64,000 nt of DNA from positions 124,001 through 188,000 of the forward strand of contig JAFSCJ010000005.1 of NCBI GenBank assembly GCA_017436845.1, written 5' to 3'. The translations under genes and the position numbers were made by a program. This DNA comes from Muribaculaceae bacterium. GTDB taxonomy: Bacteria > Bacteroidota > Bacteroidia > Bacteroidales > Muribaculaceae. Position 1 is the stretch's first letter; the number at the start of each line of letters is the position of its first letter. Under the pieces are notes generated by a model that was not told where the DNA came from, made no database searches, and saw only the letters and a program-made list of their open reading frames with translations. Positions 56,633 to 64,000 of the stretch are shown here, in pieces.

Positions 56633-57031
56633 AATTACTTTAATTTGTTTATATTCAAGGTTATTTATCACTTGCATTTTTTTAATACGCATTAAACAAA
56701 TAATATTCAAGCACTTTTAAGCCTCCCCTATTTCAACTTTTTAACAAGTTAACATGGTTTGTTTTCATGTTTATTATCTTCATTTCAGGGTTATTTAAAT
56801 ACTTCGCTCTTCCTTATTTAATAGCGCAGATATAGCGAATAGACACATCTATCCACTATATTTCATACAAATCTAATACAATAATTTAGAATAAAGCCAT
56901 TTTATTAGTTTTTATTTATGCTATTTTGCAAATCTAAATATTTTTTCACACACCATTCCTATCATCGCAACCACACAACAAATCTGTCCTATATAATTAA
57001 TGTATAATCAATCACTGTTATTCTTAGTCCT
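56633..57031. other. Long intergenic region between susC and trmD
   Basis: About 400 bases without a gene. On the minus strand, TAGATTTG occurs twice (56868-56875 and 56929-56936), each a possible -7 box of susC; the shared 9-mer is CAAATCTAA on the plus strand. No matching -33. The leader would be about 230-290 nt. A small inverted repeat TTAAC-AA-GTTAA lies near 56750. I see no ORF and no clear RNA gene. Confidence 0.4.
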
Positions 57032-57063
57032 TTTGATTTTTTTGAGGGTATTCATTATCTTTG
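57032..57063 (+). promoter_or_regulatory. Promoter of trmD
   Basis: TTTG at 57032-57035, 20 nt, TATCTTTG at 57056-57063: a canonical Bacteroidetes promoter. Transcription would begin about 57070, just before the ATG at 57089. Confidence 0.8.
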
Positions 57064-57088
57064 CCTAAGAAAATTGAATATTTTACCT

Positions 57089-57763
57089 ATGCGAATAGAT
57101 ATTTTGACCGTATTACCTGAGATGTTGGGATCTCCACTTGGTTGCTCCATCCTTAAACGCGCACAAAACAAAGGACTTGCCGAGATTGTTGTACACAACT
57201 TAAGGGACTACACAACCAACAAACACCGCAAAGTAGATGACTATCCCTTTGGCGGAGAGGCCGGCATGGTAATGCAAATCGAACCAATCGATCGTGCAAT
57301 CTCTCTTCTAAAAAGCCAACGCAACTATGACGAGGTCATCTTCACAACTCCCGATGGAGAAACATTCAATCAATCAATGGCCAACAGTCTCTCAATGCTT
57401 GACAATATCATCATCCTTTGCGGACACTACAAAGGTATTGACTATCGCATACGTGAACACCTCATTACTAAAGAAATTACAATCGGCGACTACGTACTCA
57501 CAGGTGGAGAACTTCCCGCCGCTATTATTGCCGACGCCATTGTTCGACTTATTCCCGGTGCTATCGGAGATGAGCAGAGTGCTCTAAGCGACTCTTTCCA
57601 GGACAACCTACTCGCGCCACCGGTATACACTCGTCCGGCTGAATACAATGGTTGGCGCGTACCTGATATACTTCTATCCGGACACCAAGCACGCATTGAC
57701 GAATGGAAACACGAACAAGCTCTTGACCGCACTCGTCGCCTACGTCCTGACTTACTAAAATGA
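57089..57763 (+). CDS. trmD: tRNA (guanine37-N1)-methyltransferase
   Basis: 224 residues from the ATG at 57089; an alternative TTG at 57074 lies too near the promoter. SPOUT motifs: [33 protein letters not shown] and [14 protein letters not shown]; then [19 protein letters not shown] with [11 protein letters not shown]. It methylates G37 of tRNAs to keep the reading frame. Unlike E. coli, it is monocistronic, with a promoter and a strong terminator of its own. Confidence 0.97.
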   Translation: MRIDILTVLPEMLGSPLGCSILKRAQNKGLAEIVVHNLRDYTTNKHRKVDDYPFGGEAGMVMQIEPIDRAISLLKSQRNYDEVIFTTPDGETFNQSMANSLSMLDNIIILCGHYKGIDYRIREHLITKEITIGDYVLTGGELPAAIIADAIVRLIPGAIGDEQSALSDSFQDNLLAPPVYTRPAEYNGWRVPDILLSGHQARIDEWKHEQALDRTRRLRPDLLK

Positions 57764-57775
57764 GGACAATATAAT

Positions 57776-57810
57776 AAAACGAGACAGTTGTAATACAACT
57801 GTCTCGTTTT
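57776..57810. terminator. Bidirectional terminator between trmD and tRNA-Lys
   Basis: Perfect 15-bp stem (57776-57790 and 57796-57810), loop TAATA, with A/T runs on both flanks. Ends trmD (+) and tRNA-Lys (-). Confidence 0.9.
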
Positions 57811-57811
57811 G

Positions 57812-57884
57812 TGACCCCGGAGAGGCTCGAACTCTCGACCCAATGATTAAGAGTCATTTGCTCTACCAACTGAGCTACGGAGTC
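57812..57884 (-). tRNA. tRNA-Lys, anticodon CTT
   Basis: 73 nt. Acceptor GACTCCG/CGGGGTC, D arm GCTC/GAGC, anticodon stem AATGA/TCATT with loop CTCTTAA (CTT), T arm GAGAG/CTCTC, discriminator A. CCA is not encoded. Confidence 0.95.
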
Positions 57885-57903
57885 AATTCCTAAAATTGTG
57901 ATG

Positions 57904-57934
57904 CAAAGGTAATGCTATTTTTTGTTTCAACAAA
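57904..57934 (-). promoter_or_regulatory. Promoter of tRNA-Lys
   Basis: On the minus strand TTTG (57931-57934), 19 nt, TACCTTTG (57904-57911). The tRNA begins 20 bp downstream. Full match to the Bacteroidetes pattern. Confidence 0.8.
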
Positions 57935-57950
57935 ATAAATTTTGCATTTT

Positions 57951-58502
57951 CTATTCATTGTCTCCTTCCGGCATTATAAAAATAGAGAAATTCACACTGC
58001 CATATACCCTATGCTCATAAAAGTAAGGTAATGCCGAGAAATCATAGTTCTTGGAATGTTCAATCACAATAATCGTTCCTGGGTTCAACATCTGCGAATT
58101 CAATATCATTTCGGGAATCTCCCCAAATTGAGGTAAATCATAAGGAGGATCGGCAAATATTAAATCATACTTAGCAAGTGATGTCTGCGCATAACGCATA
58201 GCATCACCACGTACAACATTGAGATTTTGGCAGTTGAGCTGTTGCCCCACCTTACGTATAAAGTTATACTGTGTAGCTGCTTTTTCAACAGCTGTAACAG
58301 ACTCACATCCTCGTGAAAGAAATTCAAAACTTATGGCACCTGTCCCTGCAAACAAGTCTAACGCTCTCAAGCCCTCGAAATCGACAAGATTTTCAAGCAC
58401 ATTAAAGATATTTTCGCGTGCAAAATCGGTCGTTGGACGCGCTGAAATATTTGTAGGCACATCAAAGCGACGACGGCCATATTTTCCTCGTATTATTCGC
58501 AT
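57951..58502 (-). CDS. rsmD: 16S rRNA (guanine966-N2)-methyltransferase RsmD
   Basis: 183 residues. IIRGKYGRRRFDVP, RPTTDFARENIFNVL, SAM-binding ALDLFAGTGAISFEFLSRG, and catalytic LIFADPPYD are the RsmD hallmarks. It methylates G966 of 16S rRNA. Its start overlaps the DUF3822 gene by 10 bp, so translation is probably coupled. Confidence 0.95.
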   Translation of the reverse strand: MRIIRGKYGRRRFDVPTNISARPTTDFARENIFNVLENLVDFEGLRALDLFAGTGAISFEFLSRGCESVTAVEKAATQYNFIRKVGQQLNCQNLNVVRGDAMRYAQTSLAKYDLIFADPPYDLPQFGEIPEMILNSQMLNPGTIIVIEHSKNYDFSALPYFYEHRVYGSVNFSIFIMPEGDNE

Positions 58503-59326
58503 AATGGTAAAACTACTAAATCAAACGGAGCTTTCATTGCCTCTTTCCCTGCCTTGAAAATTGCCGATGGGAATATAACAGGCATTACATAGCTTATATA
58601 TTTTCTCAACGTTTCTGCTACAGATTCACGCGCAGATGGACTACCCGATAAGAACATTTCATCATTGCCATTATCCAGGCCAAGCATTTGACGGCTTGCC
58701 ATGACATAATAAGCGACATCCATGGGATTACGATAATCAAACGTATTGGCAAATCTCAATCCATCGCCATTTACGGCAATGACATCTACCTTGCCGGAAC
58801 GAATGCACGCATACATTTTTGTAGAATTCCCTTGTCCGTTCTTATGAAAAAAATAGCGACACAAAGGCGACAGATTGTGATGTAAATGAGGATTATTAAA
58901 TGTACGACGCAAGAAAGCGATTATTTCGGACTCAACACCCATGAGTATTATTGCTCCATTTTCTGATATTTCGCATGGCACAATCTCGCCATCAAAGTCA
59001 GAGAAAGATGCTTTCATTATTTTCTCGCGCGCTTCAAGTGATGTTATTTCAGGAGGTACAATTGCAAATATACTTGTCTCAACTACACAATCGACACGTA
59101 AAAAATCGCTTAATAATAATGGGTTTTCATACACTACATCTTCTAATGATTTGAGTTGCGATGATGACGCTTTATCAAATTCTATTTTGCGATATATCAA
59201 TGAGTTTTCCTCAATAACACTATAAAGGACCACATGCAATGCGGCTTTTTCTACACGCAATGCAAGCTTCCACAATTGCGGGTCCTTTATTAGCTCTTTA
59301 TTTAATATTTCGTTATTTCCACCCAT
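58493..59326 (-). CDS. DUF3822 family protein
   Basis: 277 residues from the ATG at 59326, 4 bp after the preceding stop; an earlier ATG (59362) would overlap the lipoprotein gene by 32 bp. ELIKDPQLWKLALRVEKAALHVVLYS at the N-terminus and the ASKHA-like pattern of DUF3822 (MYACIRSGKVDVIAVNGDGLRFANTFDY, parts) fit the family, which in Bacteroidetes often neighbours rsmD. Cytoplasmic; function unknown. Confidence 0.85.
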   Translation of the reverse strand: MGGNNEILNKELIKDPQLWKLALRVEKAALHVVLYSVIEENSLIYRKIEFDKASSSQLKSLEDVVYENPLLLSDFLRVDCVVETSIFAIVPPEITSLEAREKIMKASFSDFDGEIVPCEISENGAIILMGVESEIIAFLRRTFNNPHLHHNLSPLCRYFFHKNGQGNSTKMYACIRSGKVDVIAVNGDGLRFANTFDYRNPMDVAYYVMASRQMLGLDNGNDEMFLSGSPSARESVAETLRKYISYVMPVIFPSAIFKAGKEAMKAPFDLVVLPLCE

Positions 59327-59330
59327 GTCA

Positions 59331-61412
59331 TTAACGACCTCTGTAGTTTTGGAAACCGCCACCGCCCATGCCTTTCAGTCCTCCATTGAAATTTGAACCA
59401 CCAAAGCCATTGTTTCGAGAGCCACTACCAAATGGGTCATTTTCATCATAAAATCCATCATCTTCATCATCTTCCGACTGTTCAGTATCGCGCTCTCCGC
59501 GTTTCTTAGCGGGCTTATTTTTCTTTATCTCACGAGGTTTTTGCAAATCGAGAGGAAGTTCAAACAAATTCCACGACTGTTCTACATCCCAATTCTTTTT
59601 CAAATTGAGTTTCTTGGGATAATAATACACCTCTTCAGGTTGTAGTTTATCTCCCATATTACCGGTATCATACTCTCCATTACCGTTTTTATCAATAAAA
59701 GCACGTGCAAAGTATGTTCCTGGTTTTAGATAGCGGAATTCAGCTGTCCCATCAATAACTTTTGAAACAGCAACGGGTTCATCAGAAGAAGATAATAATT
59801 CAACAATAACATTATCTGTCTCTCCGCTTACATTAAAATACAATGCCGAATATTCTTCCTCTTTCTTAACTGTAAATTCATGCTTAAGCCCTTTGTTCCA
59901 TTCATTATATATCCCCACAACAGCAGCTGAGTCAAATGAGAGGCGATAAGTTGCCCCCGGCTCCCAATTATAATCAATCTTGTATTCCATAAGTTTAGTC
60001 GGGATAAGGCGTTTGATTTCAGGCAAAGCCAATGTATCCCACAATGTATCACGTTTCATTTCAAAATGGATTTTATCAAGAATAAACGTGTCAACAGGTT
60101 GGGATATTTCAAACGATAACGGAACATTTATATCATGAGATGTCGCCGTTTTCATCATCACATTTATAAATGTGAGTTGTGGAAGACTATCTTGTGCTAT
60201 TGAGTCTTGCAACAAACTATCAATCAACTCTTTATCTTTCTTTTTATCCTTTTTCTTCTTATCCTTCTTTTTGTCTTTTGACTTATTTTCTTTTAAGATA
60301 AGCTTCAATGTATCAGTTCCCCATGTCAATTGTTGAAGAGTATCTGTGCGCATATATCTGGCAGCAACCATCAAAGTATCTTGAGCCAATAATTCAGGAG
60401 CAGTGATCCAATACTCAAGGGTATCTTGAGTCTCTCCTGTATTGAGCAATGCACACTCATCAAGAGTTCTTCCTGCCAAATCGCCATTGAGCAATGTAAT
60501 CTGTGGCAAAGAATCAGCTGGTGCAGCAAAATCAACTGTTATGCGACGACGATCGACCCGCTTGTAATCTTTTAGATATTGAGACTTGTACCCTTCATTA
60601 AACCATGTAAGCAATATATCATTAGGCAAGAATATCGTAGCCGGACGCACAACGATAGAATCGCTACCATCAGCCGCCTGCAATGTATCAGAAATCTCAG
60701 TAGGTTGTGATGTCGGAGTTATATCAATATCGTAAAATGCAATATCTTCTGAACGATCCCAATGATAATCACGATTAAGGTCATTTAATGCAAATATACG
60801 ATACGTTCCCGGCTTGAGATTGCGCAAAGTAAATTGCCCCAACTGGTTTGTCTTGGAGATACGTTCCAATGGGAGTGTTGTTATAGCAGTATCTGATAAA
60901 TTACTATATACGCCCACCAACATCCCTTGTGCCGGCTCAAGATTACGAGCTTCAAAAATCATCCCTGAGATGCGTAATGAGTCAATCTCATTGCCGGTTG
61001 AAAAATCAACAGCAAATCCATCAAGAGGGTTCCCCTCATTTAAGTCACTGATTGCATCAGAAAAATCAATTGTATAAGTAGTATTTTGACGCATTGTATC
61101 TTTCAATTCAACATATACACGTCGACCATTTGCTGTAATAGACGGCATTGATTTTTGCACAGGAGAAACAACAACCTTGTCCATTACATCCTTAACTTGG
61201 ACATTTTCGTCAAATTCGAGGACAATCTTCTCATTTGTATAATTCAATGCTCCGATAGCAGGCTCACTTTTCACAAACACAGGAGGTATTTCATCACGCG
61301 GACCTCCTTCAGGGCGTCCAATACTTGCACACGCAGCTACAATCACAGCCAATACTATGATTAACAACACATGCATATATATTCTTCTATCCTTCATTGC
61401 GTTATGTTTCAA
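59331..61412 (-). CDS. Ig-like (Big_5/SbsA type) lipoprotein with Lys- and Gly-rich regions
   Basis: 693 residues. Lipoprotein signal VLAVIVAACASIGRPEGG with lipobox Cys near 28. Big_5 domain (about 40-140, GALNYTNEKIVLEFDENVQ). A Cna-B-like/SpaA-like region (about 150-230, LGQFTLRNLKPGTYRIFALND). A Lys/Asp-rich charged stretch near 378-396, then a second beta domain (about 430-620), and a Gly/Asn/Phe-rich C-terminal tail from about 665. Probably a periplasmic or surface structural protein; function unknown. Start could also be ATG 61397. Confidence 0.8.
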   Translation of the reverse strand: MKHNAMKDRRIYMHVLLIIVLAVIVAACASIGRPEGGPRDEIPPVFVKSEPAIGALNYTNEKIVLEFDENVQVKDVMDKVVVSPVQKSMPSITANGRRVYVELKDTMRQNTTYTIDFSDAISDLNEGNPLDGFAVDFSTGNEIDSLRISGMIFEARNLEPAQGMLVGVYSNLSDTAITTLPLERISKTNQLGQFTLRNLKPGTYRIFALNDLNRDYHWDRSEDIAFYDIDITPTSQPTEISDTLQAADGSDSIVVRPATIFLPNDILLTWFNEGYKSQYLKDYKRVDRRRITVDFAAPADSLPQITLLNGDLAGRTLDECALLNTGETQDTLEYWITAPELLAQDTLMVAARYMRTDTLQQLTWGTDTLKLILKENKSKDKKKDKKKKDKKKDKELIDSLLQDSIAQDSLPQLTFINVMMKTATSHDINVPLSFEISQPVDTFILDKIHFEMKRDTLWDTLALPEIKRLIPTKLMEYKIDYNWEPGATYRLSFDSAAVVGIYNEWNKGLKHEFTVKKEEEYSALYFNVSGETDNVIVELLSSSDEPVAVSKVIDGTAEFRYLKPGTYFARAFIDKNGNGEYDTGNMGDKLQPEEVYYYPKKLNLKKNWDVEQSWNLFELPLDLQKPREIKKNKPAKKRGERDTEQSEDDEDDGFYDENDPFGSGSRNNGFGGSNFNGGLKGMGGGGFQNYRGR

Positions 61413-61442
61413 ACTTCAAAGTTACGTAAAATTCTTGATATT

Positions 61443-63110
61443 TCAGAATTTGTAATTCACTCCCACAAGAGCATTTATCCCTTGTACAGGAATATTTCCT
61501 GGCATCAGATACTCGTTATTAAATAAATTTTCAATCTGTCCAAATAGACCTAATCTCTCCTTCAGTTGATAATTAGCTCCTATCGATACATTTTCAGCAT
61601 CGCCCATTTCACAAAGTTCATTTGTTGAGATATTGCAATATCGGTCTTTCCTCAACTCATAACCAACAACTATATCAAGCGGTTTAATTGGTGTTACTTG
61701 TAGCGAGAGACTTAAAATATTTTTAGCTCTATCGCGCCACAAATAATATCCTTTATTTAAATCTTGTGACGCTGCTTCATATCTAATACTGAAATCCACT
61801 ATATCATGATAGTTAAATCCGACCTTTACTCCACCATGCCAGCCCTTGACATCTGTAGCAACATAGAGATTTGTCATATTCTCACTGCTTGGCATCAACC
61901 AATCATCAGCCTTAGCATATCCTCCAAACAATTCAATGTAAGCTCCTCTCCACGGTCCTACAACAACTCCGGCATCGAACGAAAGTGGTATTGTTGATGA
62001 ATTATAAGCAAACATAGGGGCAGCATATCGCATGTAGTCAAACAACGATGCCAATGTATTTATGTGTTTCCCTCCGCCGAGTGTTCCATAAACTGAAACA
62101 TACGAAACAGGGGCCCAACTTAAATTCACATCAGGAGCAATATTTAATGCGTTACCATCATTTATAGCAAGGTCAATTTTCACCCCAGCACTAATATTTA
62201 GATTGGCTGTTTTATACTTGACACGAGGAGTTAATGAGACAATGCTATAGCTCGGGGCATCAGCCTCACCAAGTTTTAAATGCCCCAACGTATCAGCCAA
62301 TAAAATGTTATTCCTATTATAATTTACAATATGGATTTTTGTATCTAATCCTATGTTTAGATTTTCAGCATAAGGCATTACTGCACTGCCGGCAAATGCA
62401 ATTAGGTTTTCTCTCACCGGCCTTGCCTTTTCGTCTAAATAATAGCCATTTTGCCCATAAGCAAAATGGTCAAAATCAATCCCGACATTATATTTCAACA
62501 CTCCTGCTTGTGAGTTCCAGCCAATGTTTAATCCTAAATCATTAACACTCTCATTATAACTTGATATTTCCGTTGGAATATTATAATGATTATAGGAATA
62601 ATCCACTCCGGCAGTAACCCATGAAAAACGATTAACCTTATGAGATACTGACGCGCCCAATTCTATCATATGAGAGCGCAATGTCAATTCTTCGTCTGGT
62701 AACATTTCGGCATCATAAACCTTTCCATCATATTGCAACCACGCATTTAATCGAGTTGTTTCCGTATTAAGAAAACGATATCCGGCTGATACCACAGAAT
62801 TATAGATGGGAAAATATCCCACATCGACATATCCGCGATATTTCAAATTTTTCAATGTGTCTCCACATGATGCCGGCTCAAGTGTGGCAATATTAGCCTG
62901 AATTTCCGATGCTGTGTGCCGATCTTTAAATGCCGGCGTTTTCTTTGTCATCGTGCGAGAAACACTCTTAGGCTCTACATCAAGCTTGGTTGCTGAGCGA
63001 TGCTCCGGAACTATCTCTTTTTCTATTGTAATCTCTTTACTCAAATCTTGTGCTGACAACGACATAAACATCGCAGAAACACACATCGCTGTTATATATA
63101 TAGCTCTCAT
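61443..63110 (-). CDS. Outer membrane beta-barrel protein (TonB-receptor-like barrel)
   Basis: 555 residues with signal peptide (about 1-20, FMSLSAQ). A short polar N-terminal segment with ITIEKEIVPEHRSATKL, then about 400 residues of alternating strands ending in VNYKF (terminal Phe, Bam signal). QIENLFNNEYLMPG is the end motif seen in TonB-dependent receptors, but the plug is missing, so it is a barrel of that type without gating plug. Partner of the TPR gene upstream (9 bp). Substrate unknown. Confidence 0.8.
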   Translation of the reverse strand: MRAIYITAMCVSAMFMSLSAQDLSKEITIEKEIVPEHRSATKLDVEPKSVSRTMTKKTPAFKDRHTASEIQANIATLEPASCGDTLKNLKYRGYVDVGYFPIYNSVVSAGYRFLNTETTRLNAWLQYDGKVYDAEMLPDEELTLRSHMIELGASVSHKVNRFSWVTAGVDYSYNHYNIPTEISSYNESVNDLGLNIGWNSQAGVLKYNVGIDFDHFAYGQNGYYLDEKARPVRENLIAFAGSAVMPYAENLNIGLDTKIHIVNYNRNNILLADTLGHLKLGEADAPSYSIVSLTPRVKYKTANLNISAGVKIDLAINDGNALNIAPDVNLSWAPVSYVSVYGTLGGGKHINTLASLFDYMRYAAPMFAYNSSTIPLSFDAGVVVGPWRGAYIELFGGYAKADDWLMPSSENMTNLYVATDVKGWHGGVKVGFNYHDIVDFSIRYEAASQDLNKGYYLWRDRAKNILSLSLQVTPIKPLDIVVGYELRKDRYCNISTNELCEMGDAENVSIGANYQLKERLGLFGQIENLFNNEYLMPGNIPVQGINALVGVNYKF

Positions 63111-63119
63111 TGTTCAATA

Positions 63120-64000
63120 TTATTTAAGCCGTTCATCAATCATTCTGAAAATATCATCTTCAGTACCAAGATAGTTCTCCTTTAACGTTTTGAGATATTC
63201 ATCGGCCTCAAAAGTTTTTCCCTCACGACGATTTATATCTGACAGTAATATAAATCCTCTTGCAAGCCAATATTGATGAGGGGTATTAGCCTCAATAAAA
63301 GCCTCTATTGTCTTGCGAGCAGTAGCCATTTTATTATTATCGTAATAGTGTTGCCCTAAATAATAGGCACTCTTTGCCCCATGAATATCACTAACATCTT
63401 GCGCCAACTCACTCCATGCTTTTTCAGCCTCACCATTGCGATTTAACTCTTTTAGAGAATAGGCTCTAACAAATTCCACCTCTCTTTTAACATCATTATC
63501 AATTGCGTCTATTGCCAACAATTTATCAGCACACTCAACGACATCTTCATGATTACCCATATCACGAGAGATTGTCATTATTCCCATTTGTGCAAACATT
63601 TGATTACGCTCACTTGTTGCACGTCGAGCAAGCTCCTTATAGCCTTCAAGTGCAATTTCGCCTTTTCCTTGACGGTATTCAGCATTAGTCTTTATCGCAA
63701 GTGCATCTTCATACACTTCAGCATCGGGGTATTTCTCAACAATTTCAGTTGCATATTTTAAAGCCCCCTCATCATTCTTTGCCAACATTTCACTTGCGCA
63801 CAAATAGTATAATGCTTGTGGGCGATGTAACCCCTCAGTATATTGTTCCACATATACTATCATTTTTGCGTTATCATTATTTATTAAATAAGCCTTTTCA
63901 GCAGCCTGGAATGTCAACGCGTCCATCTCGGCTACTTCCATGCTCGGTGCTCCAGAAATCGAATTTAAGAATTGGGCATATTCCAAAAGTTTCCCATCAT
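63120..64000 (-). CDS. TPR repeat protein (C-terminal part, cut by window edge)
   Basis: The frame stays open to the window end (about 293 codons visible); the sequence before EYAQFLNS reads DGKLL, so no start is seen here. Repeated helix pairs of TPR type: ALYYLCASEMLAKNDEGALKYATEIVEKYPD, YRQGKGEIALEGYKELARRA and SAYYLGQHYYDNNKMATARKTIEAFIE (key pattern Y/A/G at TPR positions). It likely mediates protein contacts in the periplasm, perhaps with the outer membrane barrel encoded 9 bp downstream. Confidence 0.8.
   Translation of the reverse strand, partial: DGKLLEYAQFLNSISGAPSMEVAEMDALTFQAAEKAYLINNDNAKMIVYVEQYTEGLHRPQALYYLCASEMLAKNDEGALKYATEIVEKYPDAEVYEDALAIKTNAEYRQGKGEIALEGYKELARRATSERNQMFAQMGIMTISRDMGNHEDVVECADKLLAIDAIDNDVKREVEFVRAYSLKELNRNGEAEKAWSELAQDVSDIHGAKSAYYLGQHYYDNNKMATARKTIEAFIEANTPHQYWLARGFILLSDINRREGKTFEADEYLKTLKENYLGTEDDIFRMIDERLK

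Noticed and set aside
56740..56760. TTAAC-AA-GTTAA near susC as operator
   Set aside because: Short, AT-rich, likely chance in this composition; no second copy seen in the region.
1..64000. CRISPR arrays, insertion sequences or prophage
   Set aside because: No spaced direct repeats, transposase, integrase or phage structural genes were seen.

Overview
The window looks like a chromosomal segment of a Bacteroidales bacterium, probably gut- or host-associated. The evidence is type IX secretion system (T9SS) genes (porX, porW, porU, porV), proteins with T9SS C-terminal sorting domains, a SusC/SusD polysaccharide utilisation locus, families such as DUF3822 and DUF4919, and Bacteroidetes-type promoters (TTTG, about 20 nt, TAnnTTTG). 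The family cannot be fixed from sequence alone; Muribaculaceae, Barnesiellaceae or a Porphyromonadaceae-like lineage would all fit. DNA is AT-rich, with no rRNA, CRISPR array, insertion sequence or prophage seen.

Layout. 1-6950 (minus): a tight five-gene run of a PatB-like lyase, aroA, an ABC-3 metal permease, porW/sprE and the start of porX. 7122-12849 (plus): relA/spoT, a 7TM-HD (PgpH-type) phosphodiesterase, tsaE, a small Imm17-like membrane protein and birA. 12869-13957: a macro domain gene followed in the same frame, after one TAA, by a TIR domain with no start codon of its own. 14070-14798: a DUF4919 protein. 14806-20202 (minus): sufBCDS downstream of cvpA. 20298-35811 (plus): GH25 lysozyme, a first PorU-like C25 protease, rex, a degenerate FAH-like gene, a second PorU-like protease, porV, ispF, topA, an RluA-type pseudouridine synthase, thyA, folA and tRNA-Arg(CCT). 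35903-41311 (minus): an 1802-residue T9SS cargo with a duplicated domain. 41525-43334 (plus): tspO and a CE7 esterase. 43414-56632 (minus): a polysaccharide utilisation locus with susC, susD, two lipoproteins, a T9SS-tagged GHL10 glycosidase and a GH31 enzyme. 57089-57763 (plus): trmD. 57812-64000 (minus): tRNA-Lys(CTT), rsmD, DUF3822, an Ig-like lipoprotein, an outer-membrane barrel and a partial TPR protein.

How it fits together. Secretion is the main theme. PorX is a response-regulator-type controller and PorW an accessory lipoprotein. PorU and PorV belong to the surface attachment complex. Two large proteins here carry the sorting tails that such a machine handles. The polysaccharide locus imports glycan through SusC/D, and one of its glycosidases is itself a T9SS client. 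The relA/spoT-pgpH pair joins two nucleotide second messengers.

Best candidates for something new: the macro-TIR gene interrupted by a single stop codon; a perfect 30-nt palindrome between the promoter elements of rex; twin PorU-like proteases, both with intact His/Cys, flanking rex; and a 12-base homopolymer in the promoter spacer of the 1802-residue surface protein, which could allow phase variation.
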